Assembly: GCF_019977295.1 (NCBI RefSeq)
Contig: NZ_AP024651.1
Location: forward strand, 3,658,001-3,722,000
From: Arthrobacter sp. StoSoilB20
GTDB taxonomy: Bacteria; Actinomycetota; Actinomycetes; Actinomycetales; Micrococcaceae
Direction of reading: 5' to 3'
Length of the DNA stretch: 64,000 nt
Position 1 is the first letter of the stretch. Each line of letters opens with the position of its first letter. This document shows, one piece after another, positions 53,842 to 61,620 of the stretch. Position numbers and translations under genes: made by a program. The notes under the pieces were generated by a model, which was given only the letters and a program-made list of their open reading frames with translations, made no database searches and was not told where the DNA came from.

Positions 53842-54635
53842 GGGGTTGCCCGCTGAAGTTGGATCACCGAGGCAAAACTGGCTACCCCATCCTGGAAGGG
53901 GCGGAACGTTGATGCTGCCCCATCAGTCCATGCCACGGGAAGTTCGACAATGCTGGCGTTGTTGTCCTGCAGGCGCAGCAGAAGCTCAACGTCGAAGGCG
54001 AACCCGGTACTGCGGCACTGCACCATCGCTGCGGTGAGGGCATCCCGTTCAAAGAACTTGAATCCGCACTGGGTATCCCGGATGCCCTTGACCTTTGATT
54101 TGGTCAGCGCGCGGAAGGCAGTGCCTCCCACCCGGCGTCCAAGGTGTTGGGGCCGGACCAGGGTTGAGCCGGGTGCGTGGCGGGAAGCGATCACCGCTGC
54201 TGCGCCATCGGAGAGGTGCGCCATGGTCTCGGTGAGGGTTTCCAAGGGTGTGGCGAGGTCGGCGTCGAAAAAGCCAGTGAACCTGGACGTTCCGCTGAGT
54301 AAGCCGCGGCGGACTGCGGCGCCCTTCCCCTTACGGGAGCACCCCACCACGGAAATGGGTACGGCGTCTCCCTCTTCCTGGGAGATCCGGCGGACCACTG
54401 CGGCGGTTTCATCAACGCTGCCGTTGTCCACCACGACGATCCGCGACGACCACGGCTGTCCGGCCAGGAAATCGACGGTCTGTTTCAGGGTGTCCGGGAT
54501 CCTCGCGGCCTCGTTGTAGGCAGGAATGACTACCTCAAGGTCCACGCTCGAGCGGCGCAATGAGTCTGAATGTCGGCGTGCTTGAAGACTCCCTCTCTTG
54601 CCTATGTGCACACTGTGCTGTTGAAGAAGGACCAT
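53838..54635 (-). CDS. GT2 family glycosyltransferase (dolichol-phosphate mannose synthase-like)
   Basis: 265 residues from the ATG at 54635, which has GGAGG five bases upstream; the longer frame to 54743 lacks this. The core is DLEVVIPAYNEAARIPDTL, VVVDNGSVDETAAVVR, GCSRKGKGAAVRRGLLSGTSRFTGFFDADLATPLE (the DxD motif is FDADL), IRDTQCGFKFFERDALTAA. It resembles DPM1-type enzymes that charge a polyprenyl phosphate with a sugar for GT39-like acceptors, so it may feed the fusion protein at 49326. First gene of this minus-strand group. Confidence 0.88.
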   Translation of the reverse strand: MVLLQQHSVHIGKRGSLQARRHSDSLRRSSVDLEVVIPAYNEAARIPDTLKQTVDFLAGQPWSSRIVVVDNGSVDETAAVVRRISQEEGDAVPISVVGCSRKGKGAAVRRGLLSGTSRFTGFFDADLATPLETLTETMAHLSDGAAAVIASRHAPGSTLVRPQHLGRRVGGTAFRALTKSKVKGIRDTQCGFKFFERDALTAAMVQCRSTGFAFDVELLLRLQDNNASIVELPVAWTDGAASTFRPFQDGVASFASVIQLQRATP

Positions 54636-54829
54636 CTGAACCTCCATATATCCGGGTACGGCACAAAAACGTGCTCGCAATATAAGCAGTGGGGGCACCC
54701 CGGAAGTCATGACGCCAATCCCAGCCGTAGTGCTCCAAGTCATAAGCCACTCTCAATACCGGAAACCGTGCCCGGCGCTCTGAGCGAAATTGCTGGTTCG
54801 TTGTCCGGGCCCGTCTATAGAGTGGCCAC

Positions 54830-57049
54830 ATGAGCCACACATCTTCGGTCCCTGCCGCTGCTCCGGAATCCACAGCAGTGCCTCCTGTCGCCAAGCGGAT
54901 CCCCACACGCCGTGAACACCACGGTGACGTTTTCGTGGACAACTACGAGTGGCTCAGGGACAAGGAATCCGCCGAAGTGGTGGACCTCCTGAAGGCAGAG
55001 AACGCCTACCAGGAAGCTGTTACCGCGCACCAGGAGCCCTTACGTGAGGCCATGTTCCAGGAGATCAAGGGCCGTACCCAGGAAACGGATCTCTCCGTGC
55101 CCAGCCGCAAGGACGGCTGGTGGTACTACAGCCGTTCGGTGGAAGGCAAGGAGTACAACATCCAGTGCCGCGTCCTGGCTTCGAACACCGGAGACCCCGT
55201 AGCTGACTGGACACCCCCGTCCGTGGAGCCCGGCGTGGAAATCGACGGCGAGCAGATCCTCCTGGACGGCAACATCGAAGCTGAGGGCCAACCGTTCTTC
55301 AGCGTCGGCGGTGCTGCGGTGACGGTGGACGGCAACCTTTACGCCTACGCCGTGGACAACTCAGGCGATGAACGGTTCACCCTGAGGATCAAGGACCTGC
55401 GGACAGGCGAACTGCTCCCCGACGTCATTGAGGACATTTTTTACGGGGTGGCCTTCTCCCCCGACGGCACCCGCCTTTTCTACACAGTGGTGGATGATTC
55501 ATGGCGGCCATACCAGGTCAAGGCCCACGTTCTCGGTACGCCTGTGGCCGAGGACGAGGTTCTCTACCAGGAGGACGACGTCGCCATGTGGCTGGGCTTC
55601 GATCTCTCCGCGGACCGCCGCCACCTGGTGCTCAGCATCGGATGCTCGGAGTTCAGCGAGACGCGGCTGCTCCGCTTCGCCGATTACGACGCCGGCCTCA
55701 GCACCGTGATCTCCCGCGACCACCACCTTCTGTACGAGGCCGAGCCCTTCGTCCTGGACGGGAAGGAAACCCTCCTCCTGACCCACAACAAGGACGCCAT
55801 CAACTCGATGGTCAGCTTGGTGGACCCGGCCGAGCTCAGCAAGCCGCTGGCAGAGCAGGACTGGCGTACCGTCGTCGAACATTCCGACGACGTCCGCGTC
55901 AACGGCGCCGGCGTGACGTCCACGCATCTGGTGCTGTCCGTCCGCAAGGACACCATTGAACGGGTCCAGGTGCTGCCACTGGCCGGGCTTGGCACCGGGG
56001 CCCAGGGCCGCCCGGTGGAGCCGGCCTTCGACGAGGAGCTCTACACCGCCGGGGTGGCCGGTTCCGACTACGAGGCCCCCGTGATCCGGATGGGATACAC
56101 GTCCTACTTCACGCCGTCGCGCGTCTACGATTTTGTCCTTCCCACCTCCGAACTGCCCGCGGGCCGGCTCCTCCTCCGCAAGGAAAGCCCTGTCCTGGGC
56201 GGCTACTCCGCGCAGGACTACGTCGCCACGCGCGAATGGGCAATCGCCGACGACGGCACCCGGGTCCCGCTGTCAGTGCTGCGTCACGCCTCGGTCCGGC
56301 AGGATGGCAGGAACGCCGGGCTGGTGTACGGCTATGGCTCCTACGAAATGAGCATGGATCCGGGCTTCGGGGTGGCCCGGCTGTCCCTTCTTGACCGCGG
56401 CATCATCATGGTGATCGCCCACATCCGTGGCGGCGGCGAACTTGGCCGCCGATGGTACGAGGACGGCAAGAAGCTCACCAAGAAGAACACCTTCACCGAC
56501 TTCATCGCCGCAACGGATTGGCTGGCCGGGTCGGGCTGGGTTGACCCGTCGCGCATCGCAGCGATGGGTGGGTCTGCCGGCGGATTGCTCATGGGCGCCG
56601 TGGCGAACATGGCTCCGGAAAAATACGCTGCAGTGGTAGCGCAGGTGCCCTTCGTGGATGCCCTGACCACCATCCTTGATCCCGAGCTTCCCCTGTCCGC
56701 CCTGGAATGGGAGGAGTGGGGCAACCCGATCACGGATCCCGAGGCCTACGCCTACATGAAGTCCTACACTCCGTACGAGAATGTGGCCGCTGCGGCCTAT
56801 CCCAAGATCGCTGCGGTGACATCCTTCAATGACACCCGTGTGCTGTACGTCGAGCCTGCCAAGTGGGTCCAGGCGCTGCGCTCAGTGTCCACGGGTTCGG
56901 AACCAATCATCATGAAGATCGAAATGGACGGCGGGCACGGCGGAGCCTCGGGCAGGTACGTGCAGTGGCGTGAGCGGGCCTGGGACTATGCGTTCGTGGC
57001 CGACTCCGTGGGAGCCACCGAACTCCTGCCTGGCGCCGGCCTGAGGTAG
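54830..57049 (+). CDS. prolyl oligopeptidase family protease (S9A)
   Basis: 739 residues, full length for S9A. The N-terminal seven-bladed propeller carries HHGDVFVDNYEWLRDKES, EYNIQCRVLA and later HLVLSIGCSEFSETRLLRFADY. The C-terminal catalytic domain has the nucleophile in MGGSAGGLLMGAVANMAPEKYAAVV, the Asp in FNDTRVLYVEP, and the His in MDGGHGGASGRY. The blade motif YEWLRD and GSYEMSMDP suggest oligopeptidase B-type. It cleaves short peptides after basic residues or Pro; the preference is uncertain. No signal, so cytosolic. Monocistronic, divergent from the GT2 gene. Confidence 0.93.
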   Translation: MSHTSSVPAAAPESTAVPPVAKRIPTRREHHGDVFVDNYEWLRDKESAEVVDLLKAENAYQEAVTAHQEPLREAMFQEIKGRTQETDLSVPSRKDGWWYYSRSVEGKEYNIQCRVLASNTGDPVADWTPPSVEPGVEIDGEQILLDGNIEAEGQPFFSVGGAAVTVDGNLYAYAVDNSGDERFTLRIKDLRTGELLPDVIEDIFYGVAFSPDGTRLFYTVVDDSWRPYQVKAHVLGTPVAEDEVLYQEDDVAMWLGFDLSADRRHLVLSIGCSEFSETRLLRFADYDAGLSTVISRDHHLLYEAEPFVLDGKETLLLTHNKDAINSMVSLVDPAELSKPLAEQDWRTVVEHSDDVRVNGAGVTSTHLVLSVRKDTIERVQVLPLAGLGTGAQGRPVEPAFDEELYTAGVAGSDYEAPVIRMGYTSYFTPSRVYDFVLPTSELPAGRLLLRKESPVLGGYSAQDYVATREWAIADDGTRVPLSVLRHASVRQDGRNAGLVYGYGSYEMSMDPGFGVARLSLLDRGIIMVIAHIRGGGELGRRWYEDGKKLTKKNTFTDFIAATDWLAGSGWVDPSRIAAMGGSAGGLLMGAVANMAPEKYAAVVAQVPFVDALTTILDPELPLSALEWEEWGNPITDPEAYAYMKSYTPYENVAAAAYPKIAAVTSFNDTRVLYVEPAKWVQALRSVSTGSEPIIMKIEMDGGHGGASGRYVQWRERAWDYAFVADSVGATELLPGAGLR

Positions 57050-57061
57050 GAGTTTGTCCTC

Positions 57062-57871
57062 TTAGGCTCGGCGGGCCCGGAGCAGCGCGAAGTATCCCGG
57101 GATCAGGTCCGGGGTGGACGGGCTGCTCAGCGGACGCGTCTCAATGCTCGTGGCGCCCTCCTCGACCAGGGTCCAGTCCGCCGTCGGGAAGGCCTTGCTC
57201 CGCTGGGCCGCCCCGAACCGGCCAGGCATTGGCAGCCCCCGAATGGCCCACTCCAAAGGGCCAGGGATAAATTTGCGGGTGGCCCCAAGGTGGCTGACGT
57301 AATCCACCGGAGTGCCGGGGAAGTTGGTTTCGGCCAGGAAGACGCCGCCGCGGGTCCCGACGACGGGCAACAGGTTCGCAGCGAACGCAGAGCGGCCGTT
57401 TCGGTCCAGAACGTGCAGGACCCCACGGATGAAGACGTTCGCATCCCCGGTCCAGCCCGCTGCTTCCAAGGCCGTTGCCACCGTTAGTGCGGCGTCAGGT
57501 GCCGTCATGTCGCACACGGCGTAGGACGCCGTCGGGATTCCCGCTGATTCCTGCCGCGCCCGCTCGACGGCGTTCGCGGAGTAGTCAAGCCCCAGCGCAT
57601 GCGGGAAGTGGCCTGCCAGCAGACGGGTGAGGCTGCCATTGCCGCATCCGACGTCCACCACAGGCAAAGAACGGTCCAGCTGCGCCAGTTTGGGGAGGTA
57701 GCCGTTGAGTTCGTGGTCGCTGCCAGAATCCCACAAGACATCGCCCGTGGCACCGGTGGAACCAATATCGCCCCAGAACCGATCCCAGGCAGTGCGGGGA
57801 TCCTTGGGGGCGGCGGAAGAGAGCCTGATGAGGCGGGGAATCAGCAGGTACTTCTGCAGCGCGCTAAACAT
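57062..57871 (-). CDS. SAM-dependent methyltransferase
   Basis: 269 residues. Motif I is SLPVVDVGCGNGSLTRLLAGHFPHALGLDYSANAVERARQESAG, with ASYAVCDMTAPD for motif II and EAAGWTGDANVFIRGVLHVLDRNGR for post-II. This is a class I Rossmann methyltransferase of the Methyltransf_25/11 type. The substrate is not indicated. Convergent with the protease gene. The N-terminus (FSALQKYLLIPRLIRLSSAAPKDPRTAWDRFWGDIGSTG) is specific to a subfamily I cannot name. Confidence 0.8.
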   Translation of the reverse strand: MFSALQKYLLIPRLIRLSSAAPKDPRTAWDRFWGDIGSTGATGDVLWDSGSDHELNGYLPKLAQLDRSLPVVDVGCGNGSLTRLLAGHFPHALGLDYSANAVERARQESAGIPTASYAVCDMTAPDAALTVATALEAAGWTGDANVFIRGVLHVLDRNGRSAFAANLLPVVGTRGGVFLAETNFPGTPVDYVSHLGATRKFIPGPLEWAIRGLPMPGRFGAAQRSKAFPTADWTLVEEGATSIETRPLSSPSTPDLIPGYFALLRARRA

Positions 57872-57890
57872 CCTCCAAATATAAGTGGCG

Positions 57891-58274
57891 CTAGGCCTCC
57901 ACCAGCCACTCCAACGCCTCTGTTTCAGAGGTGAAGAACTTGGTGGGGCACGGGGGCTTCATGATCCCGAGGAAAAAGTTGGCAATGACCCTGTCCACCG
58001 GCGAAGAGCCCCAGAGCGCGATCCGGTTTGCCTGGCATGGTTTGGCAAAGACCGAGCGGGCACCGCGGGTCACATCATCGGTGGTGGCCATGTCCACGAT
58101 CATCGGATGGCGGTCTTCCCCGCAGAGCTCGTTCACCCGGTCCATGGCCCGCTGGGCATCGGATTCCTGGATCCGGGCTCCGCGGGGCCACGTCAGGCGA
58201 AGGATGCCCGGTTCCTCAAGCTCAAGGTCGAACGATACGTTCTGGTGATCCTGCGGTGTTGCTGGGTGGTCCAC
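57891..58274 (-). CDS. small STAS/SpoIIAA-like protein
   Basis: 127 residues from a GTG at 58274, preceded by AAGGAG with a 5-base gap; the longer upstream frame lacks a site. Sequence: SFDLELEEPGILRLTWPRGARIQESDAQRAMDRVNELCGEDRHPMIVDMATTDDVTRGARSVFAKPCQANRIALWGSSPVDRVIANFFLGIMKPPCPTKFFTSETEALEWL. The strand-helix order, with MIVDM in the middle and a C-terminal EALEWL helix, resembles SpoIIAA/STAS-like proteins. Such proteins often act in stress signalling or anti-anti-sigma roles; that is inference. It is divergent from the kinase at 58491. Confidence 0.7.
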   Translation of the reverse strand: MDHPATPQDHQNVSFDLELEEPGILRLTWPRGARIQESDAQRAMDRVNELCGEDRHPMIVDMATTDDVTRGARSVFAKPCQANRIALWGSSPVDRVIANFFLGIMKPPCPTKFFTSETEALEWLVEA

Positions 58275-58490
58275 AGTGCTCCTTGCATATTGATCCTGCT
58301 GCAAGGGAGGCGGGCGATGCTCCCCTGCTGACATCCTCAAGGCTGTCGAATCCCAAGGGCAATGTAAAGGTATGGACCAGGACTCATCAGGCACAATGGA
58401 CGCACAGGCACCTTTGTCCGCAAAGCCGCTGATAGTGTGTTGGCACATCGTGAAACACCGCGAATGAAACGTTGGAACGGAAGGGGCTCA

Positions 58491-60128
58491 GTGGGCGAGA
58501 CCGTTGCCGACGTACAGCATGCCCGCTCCGCCGTAGTGGCGGATTCAGACAAGGACCGTTTGGCCGCGACAACGGCCGCCCTTGCCGAAGCGGGATTCAA
58601 CGTTTCCCATGCCCCGGATGCGGCAGCCCTGGCCGCCCATCTCCAGCACACCACCCCATCGGTAGTGGTGGCTGAGAGCCCGCTGGCCCACGGACTGCGC
58701 AACCCCGGGGTTCCCATACTGCTGATCCTTGCCCCGCAGGAATCCCTGGACTTCCAGGAAGTGGAATCCTGGCGCGTGACGGACTACGTCGTCAGTCCCA
58801 TCCGATCCGGAGAACTGGTCCACCGCGTTGAAACGCTGATCGGCCTGGCCGCCGAGCGCTCACGCTCCCGCAGCGAGATTGAAGCCTTGCGCGAAAGCCT
58901 CAGGAACGTCTCCTCGGCCATCCGGGAAACCAACGATCCCCAGTTGATAGCTGACCACGTGGTGAGTGGATTCGGGGAGGCTCTGGACGTGGACCACGTC
59001 TGGTTCGCTACTTTCCGCGATGAACGCGTTCCCAGCATTCGTGCACAGTGGAACCGCCCCGGTCTTTCGATGCTTCCGGCAAGGCTGGGCGAGAGCGAAA
59101 ACGCCATTGCCGAGGCAGCCAACAGATTGTGGGCCGACGCGGACGTGCTGGCGGTCGAGGACCACCGCGAAGACCCGGACTCCGGCATTGCCAAGGCTCT
59201 GCGTGAATGGTCCGGCGAGCTGAAGCCCGTGTCCACGGTCCTGCTCCCCGTGGGTGAGGGCGCGTCCGCTATGGGCATCATCCTGCTCTCCACCGTCCAG
59301 GAACGCCATGAGTGGACCCGCCCCGAGATCGCGCTGATGCAGCACGTAGCCGGAAACGTGGCGCACGGGCTCATCCAAGGCCACCTCATCAGCGCCCAAC
59401 AGCGGGTCCTGCACCAGCTGCGGCAGCTGGACAAGGCAAAGACCGATTTCCTCGCAACGGTCAACCATGAACTCCGGACACCCTTGACCTCCATCACCGC
59501 TTACCTGGACATGATCCAGGACGGATCCGGCGGGCCGGTTCCTGACGGAATCAGGAAGATGCTTGAAGTCATCGCCCGGAACTCCACCCGGCTCCGGCGG
59601 CTCATTGAGGACATGCTCACGGTGTCCATGCAGGATGGCAGCAACCTGGACCTCAAGCCGGTGGACATCGCCAAACTCCTCCAGGTGGTGGTGGCTACCC
59701 TCCGGCCACTGGCCGAATCCCGCCATGTCTCCTTGTCCTTTACCGAGGGGACGGACGACATCGAAGTCACAGCTGACGAGGCCAAGCTGGAACAGGTTTT
59801 TACCAACATCGTTGCCAACGCCATCAAGTTCACCCCCGAGGGTGGCCGGGTGGGCATCACCAGTTCGGTCTCGGACTCCGAAGGCGGCGGACTGGCGCTG
59901 GTGGAGGTCGCGGACAACGGCCTGGGCATCCCCGAGCACGATCTTCCCCACATCTTCACCCGCTTCTACCGGGCCTCCAATGCTACGTCCGCGGCAGTCC
60001 CCGGCAGTGGCCTGGGACTGGCGATAGCGCACGACATCATCAGCCGGCACATGGGCCGCATGTTCCTGGATTCCACCCTGGGGTCCGGAACCACGGTGTC
60101 CGTGGAGCTGCCCGTGGGCGGTCCGTAA
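58491..60128 (+). CDS. cytosolic sensor histidine kinase with degenerate receiver and GAF domains
   Basis: 545 residues from a GTG at 58491 (GGAAGGGG six bases upstream). Residues 1-115 are receiver-like (SAVVADSDKDRLAATTAALAEAG) but the phospho-acceptor Asp is replaced by Glu62 in VVVAESPLAHG, and the conserved K by S in YVVSPI. A GAF domain follows (about 150-315; ADHVVSGFGEALDVDHVWFATFRDERVPSIRAQWNRPG). Then HisKA (LATVNHELRTPLTSITAYLDM, with NHELRTPL) and HATPase (EQVFTNIVANAIKFTPEGG, DNGLGIPEHDLPHIFTRFYRA, GSGLGLAIAHDIISRH). There is no adjacent response regulator, so its partner is elsewhere. Confidence 0.88.
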   Translation: MGETVADVQHARSAVVADSDKDRLAATTAALAEAGFNVSHAPDAAALAAHLQHTTPSVVVAESPLAHGLRNPGVPILLILAPQESLDFQEVESWRVTDYVVSPIRSGELVHRVETLIGLAAERSRSRSEIEALRESLRNVSSAIRETNDPQLIADHVVSGFGEALDVDHVWFATFRDERVPSIRAQWNRPGLSMLPARLGESENAIAEAANRLWADADVLAVEDHREDPDSGIAKALREWSGELKPVSTVLLPVGEGASAMGIILLSTVQERHEWTRPEIALMQHVAGNVAHGLIQGHLISAQQRVLHQLRQLDKAKTDFLATVNHELRTPLTSITAYLDMIQDGSGGPVPDGIRKMLEVIARNSTRLRRLIEDMLTVSMQDGSNLDLKPVDIAKLLQVVVATLRPLAESRHVSLSFTEGTDDIEVTADEAKLEQVFTNIVANAIKFTPEGGRVGITSSVSDSEGGGLALVEVADNGLGIPEHDLPHIFTRFYRASNATSAAVPGSGLGLAIAHDIISRHMGRMFLDSTLGSGTTVSVELPVGGP

Positions 60129-60134
60129 TCACCC

Positions 60135-60168
60135 GCCCCGCGCTGTGACAGCCCTGTCAACGCGGGGC
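60135..60168 (+). terminator. terminator after the histidine kinase
   Basis: GCCCCGCG (60135-60142) pairs with CGCGGGGC (60161-60168). A further TGACAG/CTGTCA pairing inside extends it. It starts 6 bp after the kinase stop. No T-run follows. Confidence 0.6.
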
Positions 60169-60220
60169 CGGCGCTAGTGCGCTGTGGTCACTAATGCTCG
60201 ACATACTGCTAAACAAAAAC

Positions 60221-60250
60221 TGATGCCCCGGGCAGCAGCCCGGGGCATCA
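60221..60250 (-). terminator. intrinsic terminator of the IGWWPN peptide gene
   Basis: A perfect 13-bp stem, TGATGCCCCGGGC and its complement, with a 4-base loop. On the minus strand it follows the peptide stop (60290) by 39 bp and is followed at once by GTTTTTGTTT. This is a strong intrinsic terminator serving the peptide gene as a stand-alone transcript. Confidence 0.9.
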
Positions 60251-60289
60251 ATTGACGTTATTTGGCCTTGAGAGGCTCTCCCCCAATGT

Positions 60290-60460
60290 TTAGTTTGGCC
60301 ACCAACCGATGCTTGTTGTGCTCGTCTTGGTGGTGGTGATGCTGTTCGGCCACCAGCCGATTGCCGTGCTGTCCTGCGAAGGCTCGGCATTAGCCGGGGC
60401 AGCGAATCCCGTTACTGCCAGAACCGCCGCCATGAGCAGGGTTGCCGCAAATTTTTTCAT
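60290..60460 (-). CDS. small secreted peptide with two IGWWPN repeats
   Basis: 56 residues. ATG at 60460 with GAAAGGG upstream. MKKFAATLLMAAVLAVTG, then ...APANA|E, is a clear Sec signal peptide; cleavage after about residue 25 leaves a 31-residue mature peptide, EPSQDSTAIGWWPNSITTT followed by KTSTTSIGWWPN. The hexamer IGWWPN occurs twice, the second ending the protein exactly at the stop codon. The middle is Ser/Thr-rich, with no Cys. Own terminator at 60221, own promoter region shared with the divergent TPR gene. I do not recognise a family. A secreted signalling peptide, adhesive peptide or defence peptide are possible. Confidence 0.8.
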   Translation of the reverse strand: MKKFAATLLMAAVLAVTGFAAPANAEPSQDSTAIGWWPNSITTTKTSTTSIGWWPN

Positions 60461-60498
60461 CCGCTATGCCCTTTCGTACTGATGCGAATTTGTTGTCT

Positions 60499-60517
60499 GT
60501 GACTTGAATAAAGTCAC
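60499..60517. promoter_or_regulatory. operator between peptide and TPR genes
   Basis: GTGACTT-gaata-AAGTCAC: perfect 7-bp arms around a 5-base spacer, inside the 92-bp divergent region. It overlaps the -35 of the plus-strand promoter, so a bound regulator could block TPR transcription and affect the peptide gene. Confidence 0.7.
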
Positions 60518-60532
60518 GCTGCAAACTATACG
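60504..60532 (+). promoter_or_regulatory. sigma-70-like promoter for the TPR-GGDEF/EAL operon
   Basis: TTGAAT (60504-60509), a 17-bp spacer, then TATACG (60527-60532). The start of transcription would be near 60539, about 14 bases before the first ATG at 60553. Confidence 0.55.
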
Positions 60533-60552
60533 AGCTTTTCTTCCGCAATGAC

Positions 60553-61620
60553 ATGGATAATGGGCACATGCAAAGTCCGCACCTCGCCTCCCACCTCGTT
60601 GCCGGTCTCACGGCACGCGCCAAATGGAAGGAACGGGACTTCGACGAGGCCTACCGCCTTGCCGGAGACGCTGCAGGGCTGGCCACCATCGCCGGAGATG
60701 ACGAGTCCTGGTGGAACATGCGGTATCTGCAGGCAGAGTGCCTCCGCGACCAGGGCCGGATCGATGAATACCTCAACGTCGCCCTGGAACTGAACGACCA
60801 CGCCCTGACCGCGTCCTCGCCCGAGCTTGGAGCCAAGGCAGGAACCATGGTTGCCGTGGCTTTCCAAGGGTTGGGCAGGCTCCCCGAAGCGGCCACCATG
60901 GCTGCTGATGCGGCGAAACTCGCGGCCAGGGATCCCGAATTGCTGTACGTCCAAATCCTGGCCCAGCGTGCCCTGATCGCGGCGTTGGCCGAGAGCCGGC
61001 TCCTGGACGATGCCTGGCGCGAATCCCTGGTTCTGGAAACCCTGCTGACCGACGACGTCGATGAAGACACCGCCGGCAAGGGCTACTGGGTGATCGGCAA
61101 TGTGGCATTCCTGGTCAATCGCGTTGCCGACGGCGGCCGATATCACGACCTCGCGGCCGAAAGGCTGTCGCCGTCCAAAGACGTTGATTTGTGGGCTCGA
61201 TTCAACCGGGCTTCAGCGGAAATGCGCCTTCAGGCCAAACTCAGTGACGCCGCAACCCTTCGCTGCATTGAAAGGGCTGAGCTGGCAACGGACATTGTGG
61301 GCGGCTCCGAGCGGGACCACCTGGAAATGTCGCTGGTCCGCGCCCACTGGTATTTCCTTGGCGGCGATATTCTGCAGGCCATCGCCATCCTTGAACCCTT
61401 GTGCGCCCGGTCTTCCATTCTGGCAACGCAAACCTCGGCGGAAGCACATTTCCTTTTGGCAAAGACACTGCTCGCCTCCGGTCGACGGGAGGATGCGTTG
61501 GCTGCGTTCGAGGAAGCCGCCACTTTGTTCGAGCAGGCAGCGTTGCCTGACCGCAGCGCGGCCGTCAGGGAGTACCGTCGTCATAGCGACGAGCAACGAG
61601 GCGGGCCACACGGGGAGTGA
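60553..61620 (+). CDS. TPR-repeat cytosolic protein, candidate peptide/c-di-GMP regulator
   Basis: 355 residues from the ATG at 60553 (or the ATG at 60568). The whole chain is helical pairs typical of TPR superhelices: RDFDEAYRLAGDAAGLATIAGDD, WWNMRYLQAECLRDQGRIDEYLNVALELND, GAKAGTMVAVAFQGLGRLPEAATMAADAAKLA, EAHFLLAKTLLASGRREDALAAFEEAATLFEQAAL. No HTH or catalytic motif is seen. It overlaps the GGDEF-EAL gene by 4 bp (GTGA), so the two are made together and may bind each other. It is divergent from the secreted peptide gene. TPR-only proteins such as Rap bind peptides in Bacilli; that comparison is structural only. Confidence 0.8.
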   Translation: MDNGHMQSPHLASHLVAGLTARAKWKERDFDEAYRLAGDAAGLATIAGDDESWWNMRYLQAECLRDQGRIDEYLNVALELNDHALTASSPELGAKAGTMVAVAFQGLGRLPEAATMAADAAKLAARDPELLYVQILAQRALIAALAESRLLDDAWRESLVLETLLTDDVDEDTAGKGYWVIGNVAFLVNRVADGGRYHDLAAERLSPSKDVDLWARFNRASAEMRLQAKLSDAATLRCIERAELATDIVGGSERDHLEMSLVRAHWYFLGGDILQAIAILEPLCARSSILATQTSAEAHFLLAKTLLASGRREDALAAFEEAATLFEQAALPDRSAAVREYRRHSDEQRGGPHGE

